A stretch of 64,000 bases of DNA, from assembly GCF_004358675.1 (NCBI RefSeq), contig NZ_SMZO01000020.1:1-64000 (forward strand), read 5' to 3'. A program made the position numbers and the translations under genes. Position 1 is the stretch's first letter. Every line of letters starts with the position of its first letter. The notes below the pieces were generated by a model that was not told the origin of the DNA, did no database searches, and saw only the letters and a list, made by a program, of their open reading frames with translations. Positions 25,366 to 34,613 of the stretch are shown here, one piece after another. The stretch is from Meridianimarinicoccus aquatilis (GTDB taxonomy: Bacteria; Pseudomonadota; Alphaproteobacteria; Rhodobacterales; Rhodobacteraceae).

Positions 25366-25956
25366 CTATTTCGTCATCTGTTTTTCCTGTCCGCGCAGGA
25401 TCGCGGCATGCGTGCCGCGTCCAAGTTTACGCAACAAACCGGTGACCTGGTGAACCGGAAGGTTCAGGCGGGTCACACGGTCTATTGGAACGGCAACAGC
25501 CTGTCCTGACCATGCTGCCGGAGCGCCGGGAAGAAAGACGATAACCCGCGTTTCCGTGCGCTCGATCTCGAATCCCAAAGCTTCGTGATCGTCAAATGCG
25601 ATGAGAACCGTCTTGAGCAAGGCGTTCTGATCATCTTGGCCGGTCACGCCGCTTGCCATGCTTTTGGCAATGGTGAAGGCGGGGAAAAGTTCGACCAGAA
25701 TCGCTTCTATCTTTTCCACGTGGCGGGTCAGATAGGGCAGGTGCGCCGCCAGCCCCGCCACAAAACAAACAAGAACGATCAGCAGCACTGCCAGAATGTT
25801 CACAACTGCCAGTTCGCCCACCGTGTCGACTGGCATGAATTGTGCCAGCTTGGTGGCGAAGGCACTGGAAAGTTTATAGGCGTACCCAAGGAAATACAGG
25901 ACGAAGACGACCGGGATCAGAAAGAGAACCCCGCCAATCAAAGTTGTGCGGATCAT
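25366..25956 (-). CDS. DUF502 family membrane protein
   Basis: A 196-residue inner-membrane protein. Two transmembrane helices (about residues 5-28 and 48-70) precede a soluble part containing the family features FPAFTIAKSMASGVTG and LGFEIERTETRVIVFLPGAPAAWSGQA. DUF502 proteins are widespread in bacteria and some plants; their molecular role is not settled. It is convergent with cobM (24-bp gap) and lies 19 bp downstream of the MalY-like gene, so those two probably form an operon. Confidence 0.85.
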   Translation of the reverse strand: MIRTTLIGGVLFLIPVVFVLYFLGYAYKLSSAFATKLAQFMPVDTVGELAVVNILAVLLIVLVCFVAGLAAHLPYLTRHVEKIEAILVELFPAFTIAKSMASGVTGQDDQNALLKTVLIAFDDHEALGFEIERTETRVIVFLPGAPAAWSGQAVAVPIDRVTRLNLPVHQVTGLLRKLGRGTHAAILRGQEKQMTK

Positions 25957-25975
25957 GTCTGTCGTCCTTTCAGTG

Positions 25976-27151
25976 TTATTGCAGGTCCGAGAACGCTGTT
26001 TGCAATCTGCTTACAGCTTCCTGAATTTGCACGCGAGGCATCCCGATATTGAAGCGCATAAAACTCTCGCCCCCAAGTCCAAATGTACTGCCATGGCTTG
26101 CAGCGATCTTTGCGCCTTGTTCGATGCGGTTCGTGAATTCGGCCGGGGCCATGCCCGTTCCGCTGAAATCCACCCAGGCAAGATAGGTGGCCTGCATGGG
26201 CATGGACTGAAGACCCGGAATTGTGGCGACGCCATCGTCAAAGACGCGGCGGTTTTCATCAAGATAGGCTGTCAATTCGTCCACCCAGGCCGCCCCTTCG
26301 GCCGAATAGGCTGCGGTCACCATGTGCATGCCGAACGCATTGGGCGATATGCCCATGCCAGCCATGCGAGCAGCAAAACGTGCACGCAGGTCGGGATCAT
26401 GAACAATGACGTTGCCAACGTGGCTACCGGCGATGTTGAAAGTCTTTGAAGCGGCGGTCAGCAACACCAGTCGGTCGCTCACATCGGGGGCGGCCACTGG
26501 CATCGGAATGTGCTTTGCGCCCGGCATTACAATGTCATGGTGGATTTCATCTGATACGAGCAACAAATCATTGCGCCGGGCGAAATCGGCGACGCCTTGC
26601 AATTCACCTTGGGTCCAGACCCGCCCGCCGGGATTATGGGGGGAGCACAAGATCACCATCCGCTCCTTGCCCGTCATCATGGCGTCATAGGCTGCAAAAT
26701 CCATTTGGTAGGTGCCGCTTTCGTCGCGTGTCAGTGGGCATTCAACCACAGTGCGACCAGACGCGCGGATGATGCGGGCGAACGCATGATAGACTGGCGT
26801 GAATAGTACGACGCCATCGCCAGGGTCGGTCCACGTCTCAAGGCACATGGCAACGCCGTTCACCAACCCATGAGTGGTGAATATGGCTTTCGGGTCTACC
26901 GTCCATCCATGTCGCTCTTTCATCCACCAGCAGATCGCGGCGCGATAGGCGCTGTCATCGCCAAAGTACCCAAAAACGCCGTGATCAGCGAGTGCGCGCA
27001 CCGCAGAGCGTATCGGTTCTGGAGAGGCGAAATCCATGTCTGCCACCCACATTGCAAGACCCTCTTCGGGTGAAACGCCATAGTTGGCCTGCATCCCGTC
27101 CCATTTGCTGCTATGGGTGCCGCGCCGGTCGATGAGGGTGTCGAAAGTCAT
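25976..27151 (-). CDS. MalY/PatB-type PLP-dependent cystathionine beta-lyase
   Basis: A 391-residue fold-type I aminotransferase-like enzyme of the MalY/PatB branch, usually a C-S beta-lyase acting on cystathionine or cysteine conjugates. Visible features are MWVADMDFASPEPI near the N terminus, the CSPHNPGGRVW motif near 170, the SDEIHHDIV motif at 200-208, and the PLP lysine Lys236 in TAASKTFNIAG. I chose the start at 27151 where the family begins (MTFDTLIDRRGTHSSKWD); the upstream extension overlaps the divergent def gene. It is probably co-transcribed with DUF502. Confidence 0.9.
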   Translation of the reverse strand: MTFDTLIDRRGTHSSKWDGMQANYGVSPEEGLAMWVADMDFASPEPIRSAVRALADHGVFGYFGDDSAYRAAICWWMKERHGWTVDPKAIFTTHGLVNGVAMCLETWTDPGDGVVLFTPVYHAFARIIRASGRTVVECPLTRDESGTYQMDFAAYDAMMTGKERMVILCSPHNPGGRVWTQGELQGVADFARRNDLLLVSDEIHHDIVMPGAKHIPMPVAAPDVSDRLVLLTAASKTFNIAGSHVGNVIVHDPDLRARFAARMAGMGISPNAFGMHMVTAAYSAEGAAWVDELTAYLDENRRVFDDGVATIPGLQSMPMQATYLAWVDFSGTGMAPAEFTNRIEQGAKIAASHGSTFGLGGESFMRFNIGMPRVQIQEAVSRLQTAFSDLQ

Positions 27152-27248
27152 GATGTGTCTCCAAAGTGGTCGCGCGGACCCTATTGAACCGCAGGCTGGG
27201 CGCAAGCCGTGATTGCACGCGCGCCGCGCTTGTCCTAAATGCAGGCGC

Positions 27249-27770
27249 ATGAGCCTGAAACCGATCTTGATCCACCCCGACCCACGCCTGAAAAAGGTCG
27301 CGCCGCCAGTGGCCGACTTGTCAGATGCCTTGCGCACGCTGGCCGATGATATGTTGGAAACCATGTATGACGCGCCCGGTATCGGGTTGGCTGCTCCGCA
27401 GGTCGGTGTCAGCAGTCGTGTGATTGTGATGGATTGCGAAAAAGAAGAAGGGGTTGAGCCCAAGCCGATGGTGCTGTTCAATCCAAAGGTCATCGCTGCG
27501 TCAGACGATTTAAGTGTTTATGAAGAAGGCTGTTTGTCGATCCCGGATCAGTATGCCGAGGTGACTCGCCCCGCCGAGGTGACCGTGTCGTGGATTGACT
27601 TGAACGGGACCGAACAGCAGCAGGATTTTACCGGTCTTTGGGCGACCTGTGTTCAGCACGAAATCGATCACCTGGATGGGAAGCTGTTCATCGATTATCT
27701 CAGTTCGCTCAAGCGCCAGTTGATCACCCGTAAAATGGTCAAGTTCAAGCGCGACGCGGCGCGGGGCTGA
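27249..27770 (+). CDS. def: Peptide deformylase (catalytic)
   Basis: Removes the formyl group from the N-terminal methionine of new proteins; a metalloenzyme in the cytosol. All three motifs are canonical: GIGLAAPQ (44-51), EGCLS (93-97, metal ligand Cys95) and HEIDH (137-141, ligands His137 and His141, catalytic Glu138). The 173-residue length is typical. The ATG at 27249 is chosen over a longer frame. It leads the def-def2-fmt operon, with def2 starting 3 bp after its stop. Confidence 0.96.
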   Translation: MSLKPILIHPDPRLKKVAPPVADLSDALRTLADDMLETMYDAPGIGLAAPQVGVSSRVIVMDCEKEEGVEPKPMVLFNPKVIAASDDLSVYEEGCLSIPDQYAEVTRPAEVTVSWIDLNGTEQQQDFTGLWATCVQHEIDHLDGKLFIDYLSSLKRQLITRKMVKFKRDAARG

Positions 27771-27773
27771 CGG

Positions 27774-28277
27774 GTGGCTGTTCGCCCGATCCTTCGCTGG
27801 CCTGACGGTCGGCTGCGCTCTGCTTGCATGGATGTCCCGCAGGTGGACAGTGCCGTTCGGGCTGTTTGGGATGACATGATCGATACAATGGATGCGATGC
27901 CGGGTGTTGGGCTTGCGGCGTGCCAGATCGGTGTGATGCAACGTGTTGCGGTGGTGGATGCTTCCGAAGCGCGGGGCCAATCGGTGCGCATGGCCAACCC
28001 TGAAGTGCTTCACGCCAGCGTGGAGCCGCGCCCCTATGACGAGGCGAGCCCCTGCCTGCCCGGCGTGTCCGCTCAAATCACAAGGCCGCGGGCGGTGACG
28101 GTGCGGTTTCTGAATGCCTTTGGCGAGATGGAAGATCGCGACTTTGTGGGTCTCTGGGCCGTCTCGGTGCAACATCAGATCGACCATCTGGCAGGTCGGA
28201 TGTATTTCGACCGACTAAGCCGCACGAAGCGCGCGATGCTGCTTAAGAAAGCCGCCAAAGCGGCGCGGGGCGTCTGA
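27774..28277 (+). CDS. Peptide deformylase-like protein with altered catalytic motif
   Basis: A 167-residue deformylase paralogue with a GTG start. It keeps the metal ligands (Cys94, His134, His138) but its motifs are changed. Motif I is GVGLAACQ (Pro to Cys). Motif II is SPCLP instead of EGCLS. Motif III is HQIDH, so the catalytic Glu is Gln135. Loss of that Glu abolishes activity in classical deformylases, so this may be a non-catalytic metal-binding paralogue or have another substrate. The frame is intact and lies in operon between def and fmt, so it is not a pseudogene. Confidence 0.9.
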   Translation: MAVRPILRWPDGRLRSACMDVPQVDSAVRAVWDDMIDTMDAMPGVGLAACQIGVMQRVAVVDASEARGQSVRMANPEVLHASVEPRPYDEASPCLPGVSAQITRPRAVTVRFLNAFGEMEDRDFVGLWAVSVQHQIDHLAGRMYFDRLSRTKRAMLLKKAAKAARGV

Positions 28278-28290
28278 CAAAGGCGCGCGT

Positions 28291-28353
28291 GCAGGCGCAG
28301 CCTGCGCGGCCCAACGGAATGAGACATCGCAAGATGTCGAAGACGGGCGGGAG
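28291..28353 (-). repeat. Structured intergenic repeat, copy 2 (inverted)
   Basis: The reverse complement matches copy 1 at 55 of 63 positions. Hairpin GACATC-GCAA-GATGTC (28323-28338) and hairpin GCAGGC-GCA-GCCTGC (28291-28305) are retained. The first shows a paired G-C to A-T change relative to copy 1. It lies in the 103-bp gap between the deformylase-like gene and fmt. Confidence 0.8.
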
Positions 28354-28380
28354 CGCCCCTTGCAGCGAAAAGGGATTGTC

Positions 28381-29280
28381 ATGCGGCTGATCTTTATGGG
28401 AACGCCCGATTTCTCGGTCCCGGTTCTTGATGCTTTGGTTGCAGCGGGCCACGAGATAGCGGCTGTGTACTGTCAGCCGCCCCGCCCTGCCGGACGCGGC
28501 AAACGGGATCGACCCTCGCCGGTTCACGCGCGCGCCGACGCGCTGGGGTTGCTTGTCCGTCACCCGGTTTCTCTGCACGGGCACGAGGCCCAGACAGAAT
28601 TCGCCGCGTTCAAGGCAGATGCAGCGGTCGTGGTGGCTTATGGCCTGATCCTGCCGCAAGCAATTCTGGATGCCCCAGCGCGTGGGTGCCTGAACATTCA
28701 TGCATCGTTGCTGCCACGCTGGCGCGGTGCGGCGCCAATTCAGCGTGCGATCATGGCTGGCGATCGCGAGACCGGAGTTTGCATCATGCAGATGGAAGCA
28801 GGGCTGGACACTGGCCCGGTTCTGCTGCGGGAGGCCATGCCGATCGGGCCAAAGGACACGGCCGCCGATCTGCACGGCGCACTGTCGGCGATGGGAGCGC
28901 GATTGGTGGTGCAGGCGCTGGCGTCCTTGGACACGTTGACCGCAGTCCAGCAATCCGAAGATGGCGTGACCTACGCGTCAAAGATCGACAAGGCCGAAGC
29001 GCGCATTGATTGGGGCCAGACCGCCGTAGTGGTGGACCGGAAAATCAGGGGCCTTTCGCCATTTCCCGGGGCATGGTGCATGGCCGCCGGTGCGCGGCTC
29101 AAGCTGCTGCGGTCCAGTCTTTCGGACCGCGCGGGTGTGCCAGGGCAGGTCAAGGACGGGTTTACGATCACCTGTGGTGAGGGCGCGGTTGAGATCCTAG
29201 AAGCGCAGCGAGAGGGCAAGCGCCCGATGAAGGCTGCTGAAATTTTACGCGGGACGCCTCTGCCTGACCTGTTGGAATGA
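28381..29280 (+). CDS. fmt: Methionyl-tRNA formyltransferase
   Basis: Formylates initiator Met-tRNA using 10-formyl-THF. The 299-residue protein has the N-terminal formyltransferase domain ([19 protein letters not shown], the [10 protein letters not shown] segment and the active-site [16 protein letters not shown] motif near residues 105-120) and the C-terminal OB-like tRNA-binding domain (from about 205). The ATG at 28381 follows an AAAGGGA site. It completes the def-def2-fmt group acting on N-formylmethionine. The 10-formyl-THF it needs is made by fhs and folD at the right end of the window. Confidence 0.97.
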   Translation: MRLIFMGTPDFSVPVLDALVAAGHEIAAVYCQPPRPAGRGKRDRPSPVHARADALGLLVRHPVSLHGHEAQTEFAAFKADAAVVVAYGLILPQAILDAPARGCLNIHASLLPRWRGAAPIQRAIMAGDRETGVCIMQMEAGLDTGPVLLREAMPIGPKDTAADLHGALSAMGARLVVQALASLDTLTAVQQSEDGVTYASKIDKAEARIDWGQTAVVVDRKIRGLSPFPGAWCMAAGARLKLLRSSLSDRAGVPGQVKDGFTITCGEGAVEILEAQREGKRPMKAAEILRGTPLPDLLE

Positions 29281-29372
29281 GCCGCTCACGAAGGGTTGAA
29301 AACTTGTCGCTTTGCGTCGTCATCAATCGCGGTCACATGTGAACCACTCAAAAAAAACGAGCAGGATTCTAC

Positions 29373-29960
29373 ATGACTGATTTTTTGACTCGCCGTGGCC
29401 TGATGGCCGGGGCCGCGGCATTGGGTTTAAGCGCGGCTGCGGCGAAAGCTCAGACCAGCCCGGCCGAAACATCCGAAACCATCGCTGAAGAACGGGTGCG
29501 GCGCAATTTGGCCGGCTTTCGCAGCCACAAGTGGCAAGAACATTTCGAAACCCGTTCGACCGACCTGCTTTTAGCGGATACCGCCACGCGAACCTTGCAC
29601 TTCTGGCATCGCGATGGCCGCGCGGTGCAGGTGTTTCCAACCAGCGTGCCAATTTCGCCCGAGTTGACACGGCTTGGGTACACAGAGGTGACCCAGAAGG
29701 TCGAAGGCCCAAGCTGGCGGCCAACGCCGTCCATGCGCGAGCGCAATCCCGAATGGCCCGCCGTTGTGGGGCCCGGCCCGGACAACCCGTTGGGCAGCCA
29801 TGCGTTGTACCTGTCGTGGCAATATTACCGAATTCACGGAACCCATGATGTGCGCAAGATTGGCCGACCATCTTCGGACGGGTGCATCGGCTTGTTCAAT
29901 GAGCAGATCGCCAGCTTGTTTGATCAGGTGGTCGTGGGAGCCAAAGTCAAACTGATTTGA
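29373..29960 (+). CDS. L,D-transpeptidase (YkuD domain), Tat-exported
   Basis: A 195-residue exported enzyme with a single YkuD domain. The N terminus TRRGLMAGAAALGLSAAAAKAQ is a twin-arginine-type signal peptide. The catalytic motif is clear: His155 in the HGTHDVRKIG segment and the nucleophile Cys171 in SSDGCIGLFN. Such enzymes form 3-3 peptidoglycan crosslinks or attach proteins to murein in the periplasm. It is a single gene with its own 92-bp upstream region containing a near-palindrome around CACATGTG (29333-29340). Confidence 0.9.
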   Translation: MTDFLTRRGLMAGAAALGLSAAAAKAQTSPAETSETIAEERVRRNLAGFRSHKWQEHFETRSTDLLLADTATRTLHFWHRDGRAVQVFPTSVPISPELTRLGYTEVTQKVEGPSWRPTPSMRERNPEWPAVVGPGPDNPLGSHALYLSWQYYRIHGTHDVRKIGRPSSDGCIGLFNEQIASLFDQVVVGAKVKLI

Positions 29961-29969
29961 TCCAAAGGG

Positions 29970-30017
29970 CATGCCTGCGGCATGGCACGATGTCTGCACC
30001 GCGCTCGCGCGCGGTGC
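29970..30017. terminator. Two tandem hairpins between convergent genes
   Basis: CATGCC-TGC-GGCATG (29970-29984) and an 8-bp stem GCACCGCG/CGCGGTGC (29996-30003 with 30010-30017) lie between the L,D-transpeptidase gene and the TRIC gene. They probably end transcription in both directions although T-runs are lacking. Confidence 0.55.
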
Positions 30018-30039
30018 GTTCGTCCGTGGCAGCGTTGGG

Positions 30040-30666
30040 TTACTTGTGGCGCGGTGGGCGTGGCTTGTAGGCGTCGAGTTTCCAGCCAAGCTGGATTGAC
30101 CCTGCCCGCAGCGCGAAGGTCACAAACATGCACGCGAGAAGCGGCAGTGTTGGAAGGTCTGTGAAAGCAAACGCCAGTTGCGCGGCCATGGCCCCGGCGA
30201 AGGCCGCGGTGACATAGAGCTCGCCCGCCTTGAGCACCAGCGGCACCTCGTTGCAGACCACATCCCGCATCAACCCGCCGAAGCAGCCGGTGATGACACC
30301 CATGAGAGTGACGATAAAGGGCCCGTGCCCGGCACCAAGCGACACGGCGACGCCTGCTGCAACAGCGACAGACAGTGCCACGGCATCGAGCCAGACCAGC
30401 ACGCGGTAGCGGCTTTCCAGAAAGTGGGCTGTGAAAAACACCAGTACAGCTGCGGACGCCGCCACCAGCACGTAATGTGGGGCCTGGACCCAGAAGACCG
30501 GCGCGCGGTCCAGCAGCAAGTCGCGCACAGTACCGCCGCCCACCGCCGTCAGGCAGGACACGAACAAGAACCCCACAAGGTCCAGCAAGGCGCGGCTGGC
30601 CACAAGTGCGCCGGTCAGCGCGAAGACGAAGACCGATGCCAGGTCCAGCAGGGCAGGCAAGGTCAT
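30040..30666 (-). CDS. TRIC-family (UPF0126) cation channel protein
   Basis: A 208-residue protein with seven hydrophobic helices arranged as two homologous halves. Each half carries the glycine-rich signature of the family: the [12 protein letters not shown] segment and the [14 protein letters not shown] segment. Prokaryotic members form trimeric monovalent-cation channels; a role for some in glycine uptake has also been proposed. It overlaps rnhA by 4 bp (ATGA) and is the last gene of the ispH operon. Confidence 0.88.
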   Translation of the reverse strand: MTLPALLDLASVFVFALTGALVASRALLDLVGFLFVSCLTAVGGGTVRDLLLDRAPVFWVQAPHYVLVAASAAVLVFFTAHFLESRYRVLVWLDAVALSVAVAAGVAVSLGAGHGPFIVTLMGVITGCFGGLMRDVVCNEVPLVLKAGELYVTAAFAGAMAAQLAFAFTDLPTLPLLACMFVTFALRAGSIQLGWKLDAYKPRPPRHK

Positions 30667-31130
30667 TTGGCGCTGTGTCCGGGCTTGTATGGGGCCATGC
30701 CCGCGCGGGCCAATTCATCGGCACGTTCATTTTCAGGGTGGCCTGCGTGGCCCTTGACCCACTCCCAGATCACGGAGTGCCGGGCGGCAGCGGCATCAAG
30801 GCGGCGCCAGAGGTCTTCATTCTTGACTGGCTTCTTTTGCGATGTTTTCCAGCCGTTGCGCTTCCAGCCGTGGATCCACTGGGTCACACCGCCTTTGACA
30901 TAAGCGCTGTCCGTGATCACCGTCACTTCAGAGGCGCGCGAAAGCGTTTCGAGCGCATGAATCGCTGCCAGAAGTTCCATCCGGTTATTGGTGGTGTCGG
31001 CCTCGCCGCCGTTGAGTTCGCGGGTTCGCACAACTGTATCGCCATCACGTGCGATCAGCAGTGCGCCCCAGCCGCCCGGACCGGGATTTCCGCTGCACGC
31101 GCCGTCTGTGTAAGCGTAGAGATTGGTCAC
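30663..31130 (-). CDS. rnhA: Ribonuclease HI
   Basis: Degrades the RNA strand of RNA-DNA hybrids. The 155-residue enzyme has the catalytic acids Asp9 ([11 protein letters not shown]), Glu52 ([10 protein letters not shown]), Asp74 (VITDSAYV) and Asp138 (ENERADELA), plus the flexible-loop His128 (KGHAGH). It uses a GTG start that overlaps the GST stop codon (GTGA). Association with ispH in one transcript is common in alphaproteobacteria. Confidence 0.97.
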   Translation of the reverse strand: MTNLYAYTDGACSGNPGPGGWGALLIARDGDTVVRTRELNGGEADTTNNRMELLAAIHALETLSRASEVTVITDSAYVKGGVTQWIHGWKRNGWKTSQKKPVKNEDLWRRLDAAAARHSVIWEWVKGHAGHPENERADELARAGMAPYKPGHSAK

Positions 31131-31750
31131 TCAGGCACCTGTAATTTAACATAGCCGGGCAGGGCGGCCACGCGTTCGCACCACCCATTAATGGCCGGGA
31201 AGCGGGCCATATCATAGCCGCCGCGAGAGCCGGAGCTGTGCGTGTAGCCATAAAGCGCAATATCGGCAATTGTCGGCGTGCTGCCCACGAGCCAGTCACG
31301 GCCGGTCAGGTGCGCGTCAACCACAGAAAGAACATCGTGGCCATCGTCCAGAAGGGCGGCAAGGCGTTCGGGCGTAGCTGATGCCGCCCGGTGGGGATAG
31401 GTGCGCAGCGCCGCACGTACGGCGATCACGCCTTCCATGCGGTTCTGTTCAAAGAACATCCAGCCAAGCATTTCGCTTTGCTGCACCAAATTGGCAGGGA
31501 CCCAAGGCGTGCCGTTCGCCAGGTACCAAAGGATCGCGCCAGATTCAGACAAGATCGTGCCATCGGCCAAATGCAGCGCCGGTACTTTGCCCAATGGCAA
31601 TGCGCCTGCGTCGTGCGCCTGAGCCAACGCTTCGCTTTCATACTCGCACGAAATTTGCGCATAGCTACGCCCCAGCAGGCCCAGCAAAAGCTGTACCTTA
31701 TAGCTGTTTCCGGACGATGGCATTGCATACAGTGTCAGATCTTCGGTCAT
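31127..31750 (-). CDS. Glutathione S-transferase family protein
   Basis: A 207-residue GST with an N-terminal thioredoxin-like domain ([23 protein letters not shown], then the [20 protein letters not shown] glutathione-binding segment with the SESGAI motif) and an all-helical C-terminal domain (from about residue 90) with the [10 protein letters not shown] motif. It should conjugate or transfer glutathione, but the substrate cannot be predicted. It sits between DUF3429 (1-bp gap) and rnhA (overlap). Confidence 0.9.
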   Translation of the reverse strand: MTEDLTLYAMPSSGNSYKVQLLLGLLGRSYAQISCEYESEALAQAHDAGALPLGKVPALHLADGTILSESGAILWYLANGTPWVPANLVQQSEMLGWMFFEQNRMEGVIAVRAALRTYPHRAASATPERLAALLDDGHDVLSVVDAHLTGRDWLVGSTPTIADIALYGYTHSSGSRGGYDMARFPAINGWCERVAALPGYVKLQVPE

Positions 31751-31751
31751 A

Positions 31752-32228
31752 TTAGAATATAAGTCCTAGTGTCAGGCACCCTACAACCAGGCTGGTCAGA
31801 AGCGTGCGAATGTTCATCCACCACGGCGGTGCAAGGCCGAACCGCGCAAAGCCGTAGTCGAGGCCTAGAAGGCCCAGAAATCCAATGATCAACGCCCAAG
31901 TGGCGCGGTCTTCGCCGCCACCGACAAAAAAGAATGTCCATAGTGCGGGGATCACGCTGAGGGTGAAGCCGATTGTAGCGGTGCGCCCCTCGGCACGGGC
32001 TGCAAACCCCCACAAGACGCCTGACATGAAGGACAAGATGACCGAGCCGTAGAAAATCAGCACGTCTTGTCCGGCAAAGCGCGCCCCGAAATTGCGCACC
32101 GCCCAGCCGTGCAGTTCCGGGTTCATGTCTGTCAGCGCGCCCCATGCGAAGGGCAGCACACCGGCAAGGCCGAGGGCAAGCGCGGAATTCGGGATGCTGG
32201 TGTCAGGGGCTGTATTCGGGACGGTCAT
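31752..32228 (-). CDS. DUF3429 membrane protein
   Basis: A 158-residue inner-membrane protein with about five hydrophobic helices and the DUF3429 (TMEM69-like) pattern: LALGLAGVLPFAWGA, FYGSVILSFMSGVLWGFA and a FGLAPPWWMNIRTLLTSLV C-terminal segment. Its function is unknown. The start overlaps the stop of the LysE-type gene by 4 bp, which places it firmly in the ispH operon. Confidence 0.85.
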   Translation of the reverse strand: MTVPNTAPDTSIPNSALALGLAGVLPFAWGALTDMNPELHGWAVRNFGARFAGQDVLIFYGSVILSFMSGVLWGFAARAEGRTATIGFTLSVIPALWTFFFVGGGEDRATWALIIGFLGLLGLDYGFARFGLAPPWWMNIRTLLTSLVVGCLTLGLIF

Positions 32229-32839
32229 GCGCGTTCTACCGCGAGACGCGCTGCCAACGCTGCGAAGACTGCGGCAAAGCTCCGCCCCAGCCAGCGAAGA
32301 AGGGCCGGGTTGCCGAGCAGGCGGGTGCGCGCTGCGGCGGCAAATACGCCGTAAAGGGCAAAAACAGCCAAAGTCAGTGCCATGAAGACCGCTCCGAGCA
32401 TAACGATTTCAGCGGTGGCTGTCGCAGGGTTGCCGGACAGAAACGGCGGCAGAAGCGCCAAGAAGAACAGCGACAGCTTGGGGTTCAGGATGTTGATCAG
32501 CGCGCCGCGCCGGGCAACCACCCAGCCTGTTGTCGGCTGTGCATCGGGCGCAACCGACAGTGCGCCGTTTTCGCGCAACGCCTGAAAGGCGAGCCACAAG
32601 AGATAGGCGACACCAGCGAATTTCACGATCTGGAACGCCAAGGCGCTTGTATGCAGCAAGGCTGCCAAGCCAAGTGTTGCAGCGGCCAGATGCGGAACAA
32701 TGCCGACGGTACATCCGAAGGCGGCGGCAAAGGCGGCGCGGCGGCCCTGACCCAGCCCAACGGCCAGCGTGTACACAACGCCGGTCCCGGGAATAAGGAC
32801 GACAACCAGAGCGGTCAGCAGAAATTGTGCCGAAATCAT
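32225..32839 (-). CDS. LysE/RhtB-family exporter
   Basis: A 204-residue, six-helix transporter of the LysE/RhtB amino-acid exporter superfamily, with the N-terminal LIPGTGVVYTLAVGLGQGRRAAFAAAFG signature and the GALINILNPKLSLFFLALLPPFL motif. Substrates are usually amino acids such as homoserine, threonine or lysine; none can be assigned here. The start at 32839 lies 5 bp after the ispH stop, and a longer upstream frame is rejected. Confidence 0.9.
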   Translation of the reverse strand: MISAQFLLTALVVVLIPGTGVVYTLAVGLGQGRRAAFAAAFGCTVGIVPHLAAATLGLAALLHTSALAFQIVKFAGVAYLLWLAFQALRENGALSVAPDAQPTTGWVVARRGALINILNPKLSLFFLALLPPFLSGNPATATAEIVMLGAVFMALTLAVFALYGVFAAAARTRLLGNPALLRWLGRSFAAVFAALAARLAVERA

Positions 32840-32844
32840 AGGGA

Positions 32845-33795
32845 TCACGCGCGCTCGCGCAGTACGCGCGGCACCTTGAATTCCACATTCTCTTGCGCGG
32901 TTTCGACAAGTTCTATGGACACGTCCCACTTGTCTCGAAAGGCATCGATAACTTCGTTGACCAGTTCTTCGGGCGCCGAAGCCCCAGCCGTCAGGGCGAG
33001 GGTGCGAATGCCCGACAGCGCCCGGAAGTCGATGTCGCTTGCGCGTTGAACAAGCTGGGCATAGGCGCAGCCAGCGCGCGCGCCGACATCGACAAGCCGT
33101 TTGGAATTGCTTGAATTCGGTGCACCGACAACCAGCAGCGCGTCGGCGCGAGGGGCGGCTGCCTTGACGGCTTCTTGCCGGTTGGTGGTGGCGTAGCAGA
33201 TGTCTTCTTTGTGCGGGCCGACGATGGCGGGAAACCGTGCTTTCAAAGCGTCGACAATGCCGATCGTGTCATCCACAGACAGAGTGGTTTGTGTGACATA
33301 GGCAAGTGATTGCGGATCGCGCGGGGCTACGGTGGCAACGTCAGCTTCGGTTTCAACCAACAGCACATCCCCCTGTGGCAACTGCCCCATCGTGCCAATC
33401 GTTTCTGGGTGGCCTTCGTGACCGATCATGATGATTTGTAGCCCGTTTTCCGCGTGCCGGGCGGCTTCGATATGCACCTTGCTGACCAGTGGGCATGTCG
33501 CATCCACATAGATCATTTCGCGCCGCGCTGCTTCAAGCGGAACGGACTTGGGAACGCCGTGTGCTGAAAAGATGACAGGGCGGTCGGTTGGGCAGTCTTC
33601 CAGTTCTTCGACGAAGACAGCCCCCTTGGCGCGCAAGCCATCCACAACGTATTTATTGTGAACGATTTCGTGCCGCACATAGACGGGCGCCCCCCATTTA
33701 TCGATCGCCATTTCGACGATCTTTATGGCGCGGTCCACGCCAGCACAAAAGCCGCGCGGGGCAGCAAGAAGGATGGTCAATGGCGGATTGGTCAT
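32845..33795 (-). CDS. ispH: 4-hydroxy-3-methylbut-2-enyl diphosphate reductase
   Basis: The last enzyme of the methylerythritol phosphate pathway, reducing HMBPP to IPP and DMAPP with a [4Fe-4S] cluster. The three cluster cysteines are present: Cys17 ([12 protein letters not shown]), Cys101 ([11 protein letters not shown]) and Cys200 ([11 protein letters not shown]). The active-site [11 protein letters not shown] motif and the conserved Glu/His residues ([14 protein letters not shown]) are also there. Length is 316 residues. It is the first gene of the operon running to the TRIC gene. Confidence 0.97.
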   Translation of the reverse strand: MTNPPLTILLAAPRGFCAGVDRAIKIVEMAIDKWGAPVYVRHEIVHNKYVVDGLRAKGAVFVEELEDCPTDRPVIFSAHGVPKSVPLEAARREMIYVDATCPLVSKVHIEAARHAENGLQIIMIGHEGHPETIGTMGQLPQGDVLLVETEADVATVAPRDPQSLAYVTQTTLSVDDTIGIVDALKARFPAIVGPHKEDICYATTNRQEAVKAAAPRADALLVVGAPNSSNSKRLVDVGARAGCAYAQLVQRASDIDFRALSGIRTLALTAGASAPEELVNEVIDAFRDKWDVSIELVETAQENVEFKVPRVLRERA

Positions 33796-34000
33796 GATGC
33801 CTCCGGATATTGGAATAGACCTAAGCCGTCCCGGCGTGCGGGTCCAGAGCAGAGCGCGGCACAAAGTTGAAATGCCAAAGCGAGTTCTGGGCTGATCGCA
33901 TCACGCTACGAATTTCGTGATGGGTCGTCATTTTGCGCATTCGGGCCGATGTGCGATGGTCAACCTGCGGGCAGGAGGGTTCGCTCAGGAGGGACAAGAG

Positions 34001-34600
34001 ATGACCAACAAATCCAGAAAAATTGGCGGCGCAACGGTATTGAGTGCGATGATTGCGGCGAGCGGGGCTTTGGCGTGTGACCCCGGTAAACCCGGTTACG
34101 ATCTGACGGGCGAGGAAGCGGCGCAGGTTTATGACTGTCTCGCCGAGGCGCTGCACGACGGATATACAACCGGGGCAAAGCGTTGGATTCCCGCCGACAA
34201 GATTGCGGAGTATCGCGGTTGGACCCAGGCCAGCAGCTTTCCAGCGGCACCGGGGTTTCACGACAGCCGGTTCTTGATGACTTGGGTCAATGAAACGGGC
34301 GCCGAAGAATACATGCGCTATGCCGAAGATCCCGTGATCCCCGTAGGGACCTGGATCGCCAAAGAGAGTTTCACAGTGACCGATGACGGAAACGCCCAGC
34401 CGGGGCCGTTGTTCTTGATGGAAAAAGTGGCCGAGGGCACGTCGCCCGAGACTGATGATTGGTTTTACATGGCAGTTGCCGCAAACGGGACGCCGATGGG
34501 CGTCAACGTGATCTCAGCGTGTAGCGATTGCCATCAGGGTGCGTTTGGCCATCAAGGGGGCTTGGGTTATCCGGTTGAAGAGGCGCGCGTCATGAAGTGA
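34001..34600 (+). CDS. Cytochrome P460-type periplasmic haem protein
   Basis: A 199-residue exported protein. The signal peptide (about residues 1-25, cleaved near ALA-C) is followed by a cytochrome P460-like domain and ends with a single c-type haem motif CSDCH (residues 174-178). P460 family members are known from ammonia oxidisers, where they oxidise hydroxylamine or bind NO. Outside them the role is often unknown and could be NO detoxification or electron transfer. The ATG at 34001 follows an excellent AGGAGGGA site. It is a lone gene with no other nitrogen-oxide genes nearby. Confidence 0.78.
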   Translation: MTNKSRKIGGATVLSAMIAASGALACDPGKPGYDLTGEEAAQVYDCLAEALHDGYTTGAKRWIPADKIAEYRGWTQASSFPAAPGFHDSRFLMTWVNETGAEEYMRYAEDPVIPVGTWIAKESFTVTDDGNAQPGPLFLMEKVAEGTSPETDDWFYMAVAANGTPMGVNVISACSDCHQGAFGHQGGLGYPVEEARVMK

Positions 34601-34613
34601 CAGGGCCCGCCGT

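Noticed and set aside
29970-30017. Fourth copy of the dispersed structured repeat
   Set aside because: It has two tandem hairpins in a similar layout but lacks both conserved boxes (CTCCCGCCCGTC and CCGTTGGGCC), so it is listed only as a terminator region.
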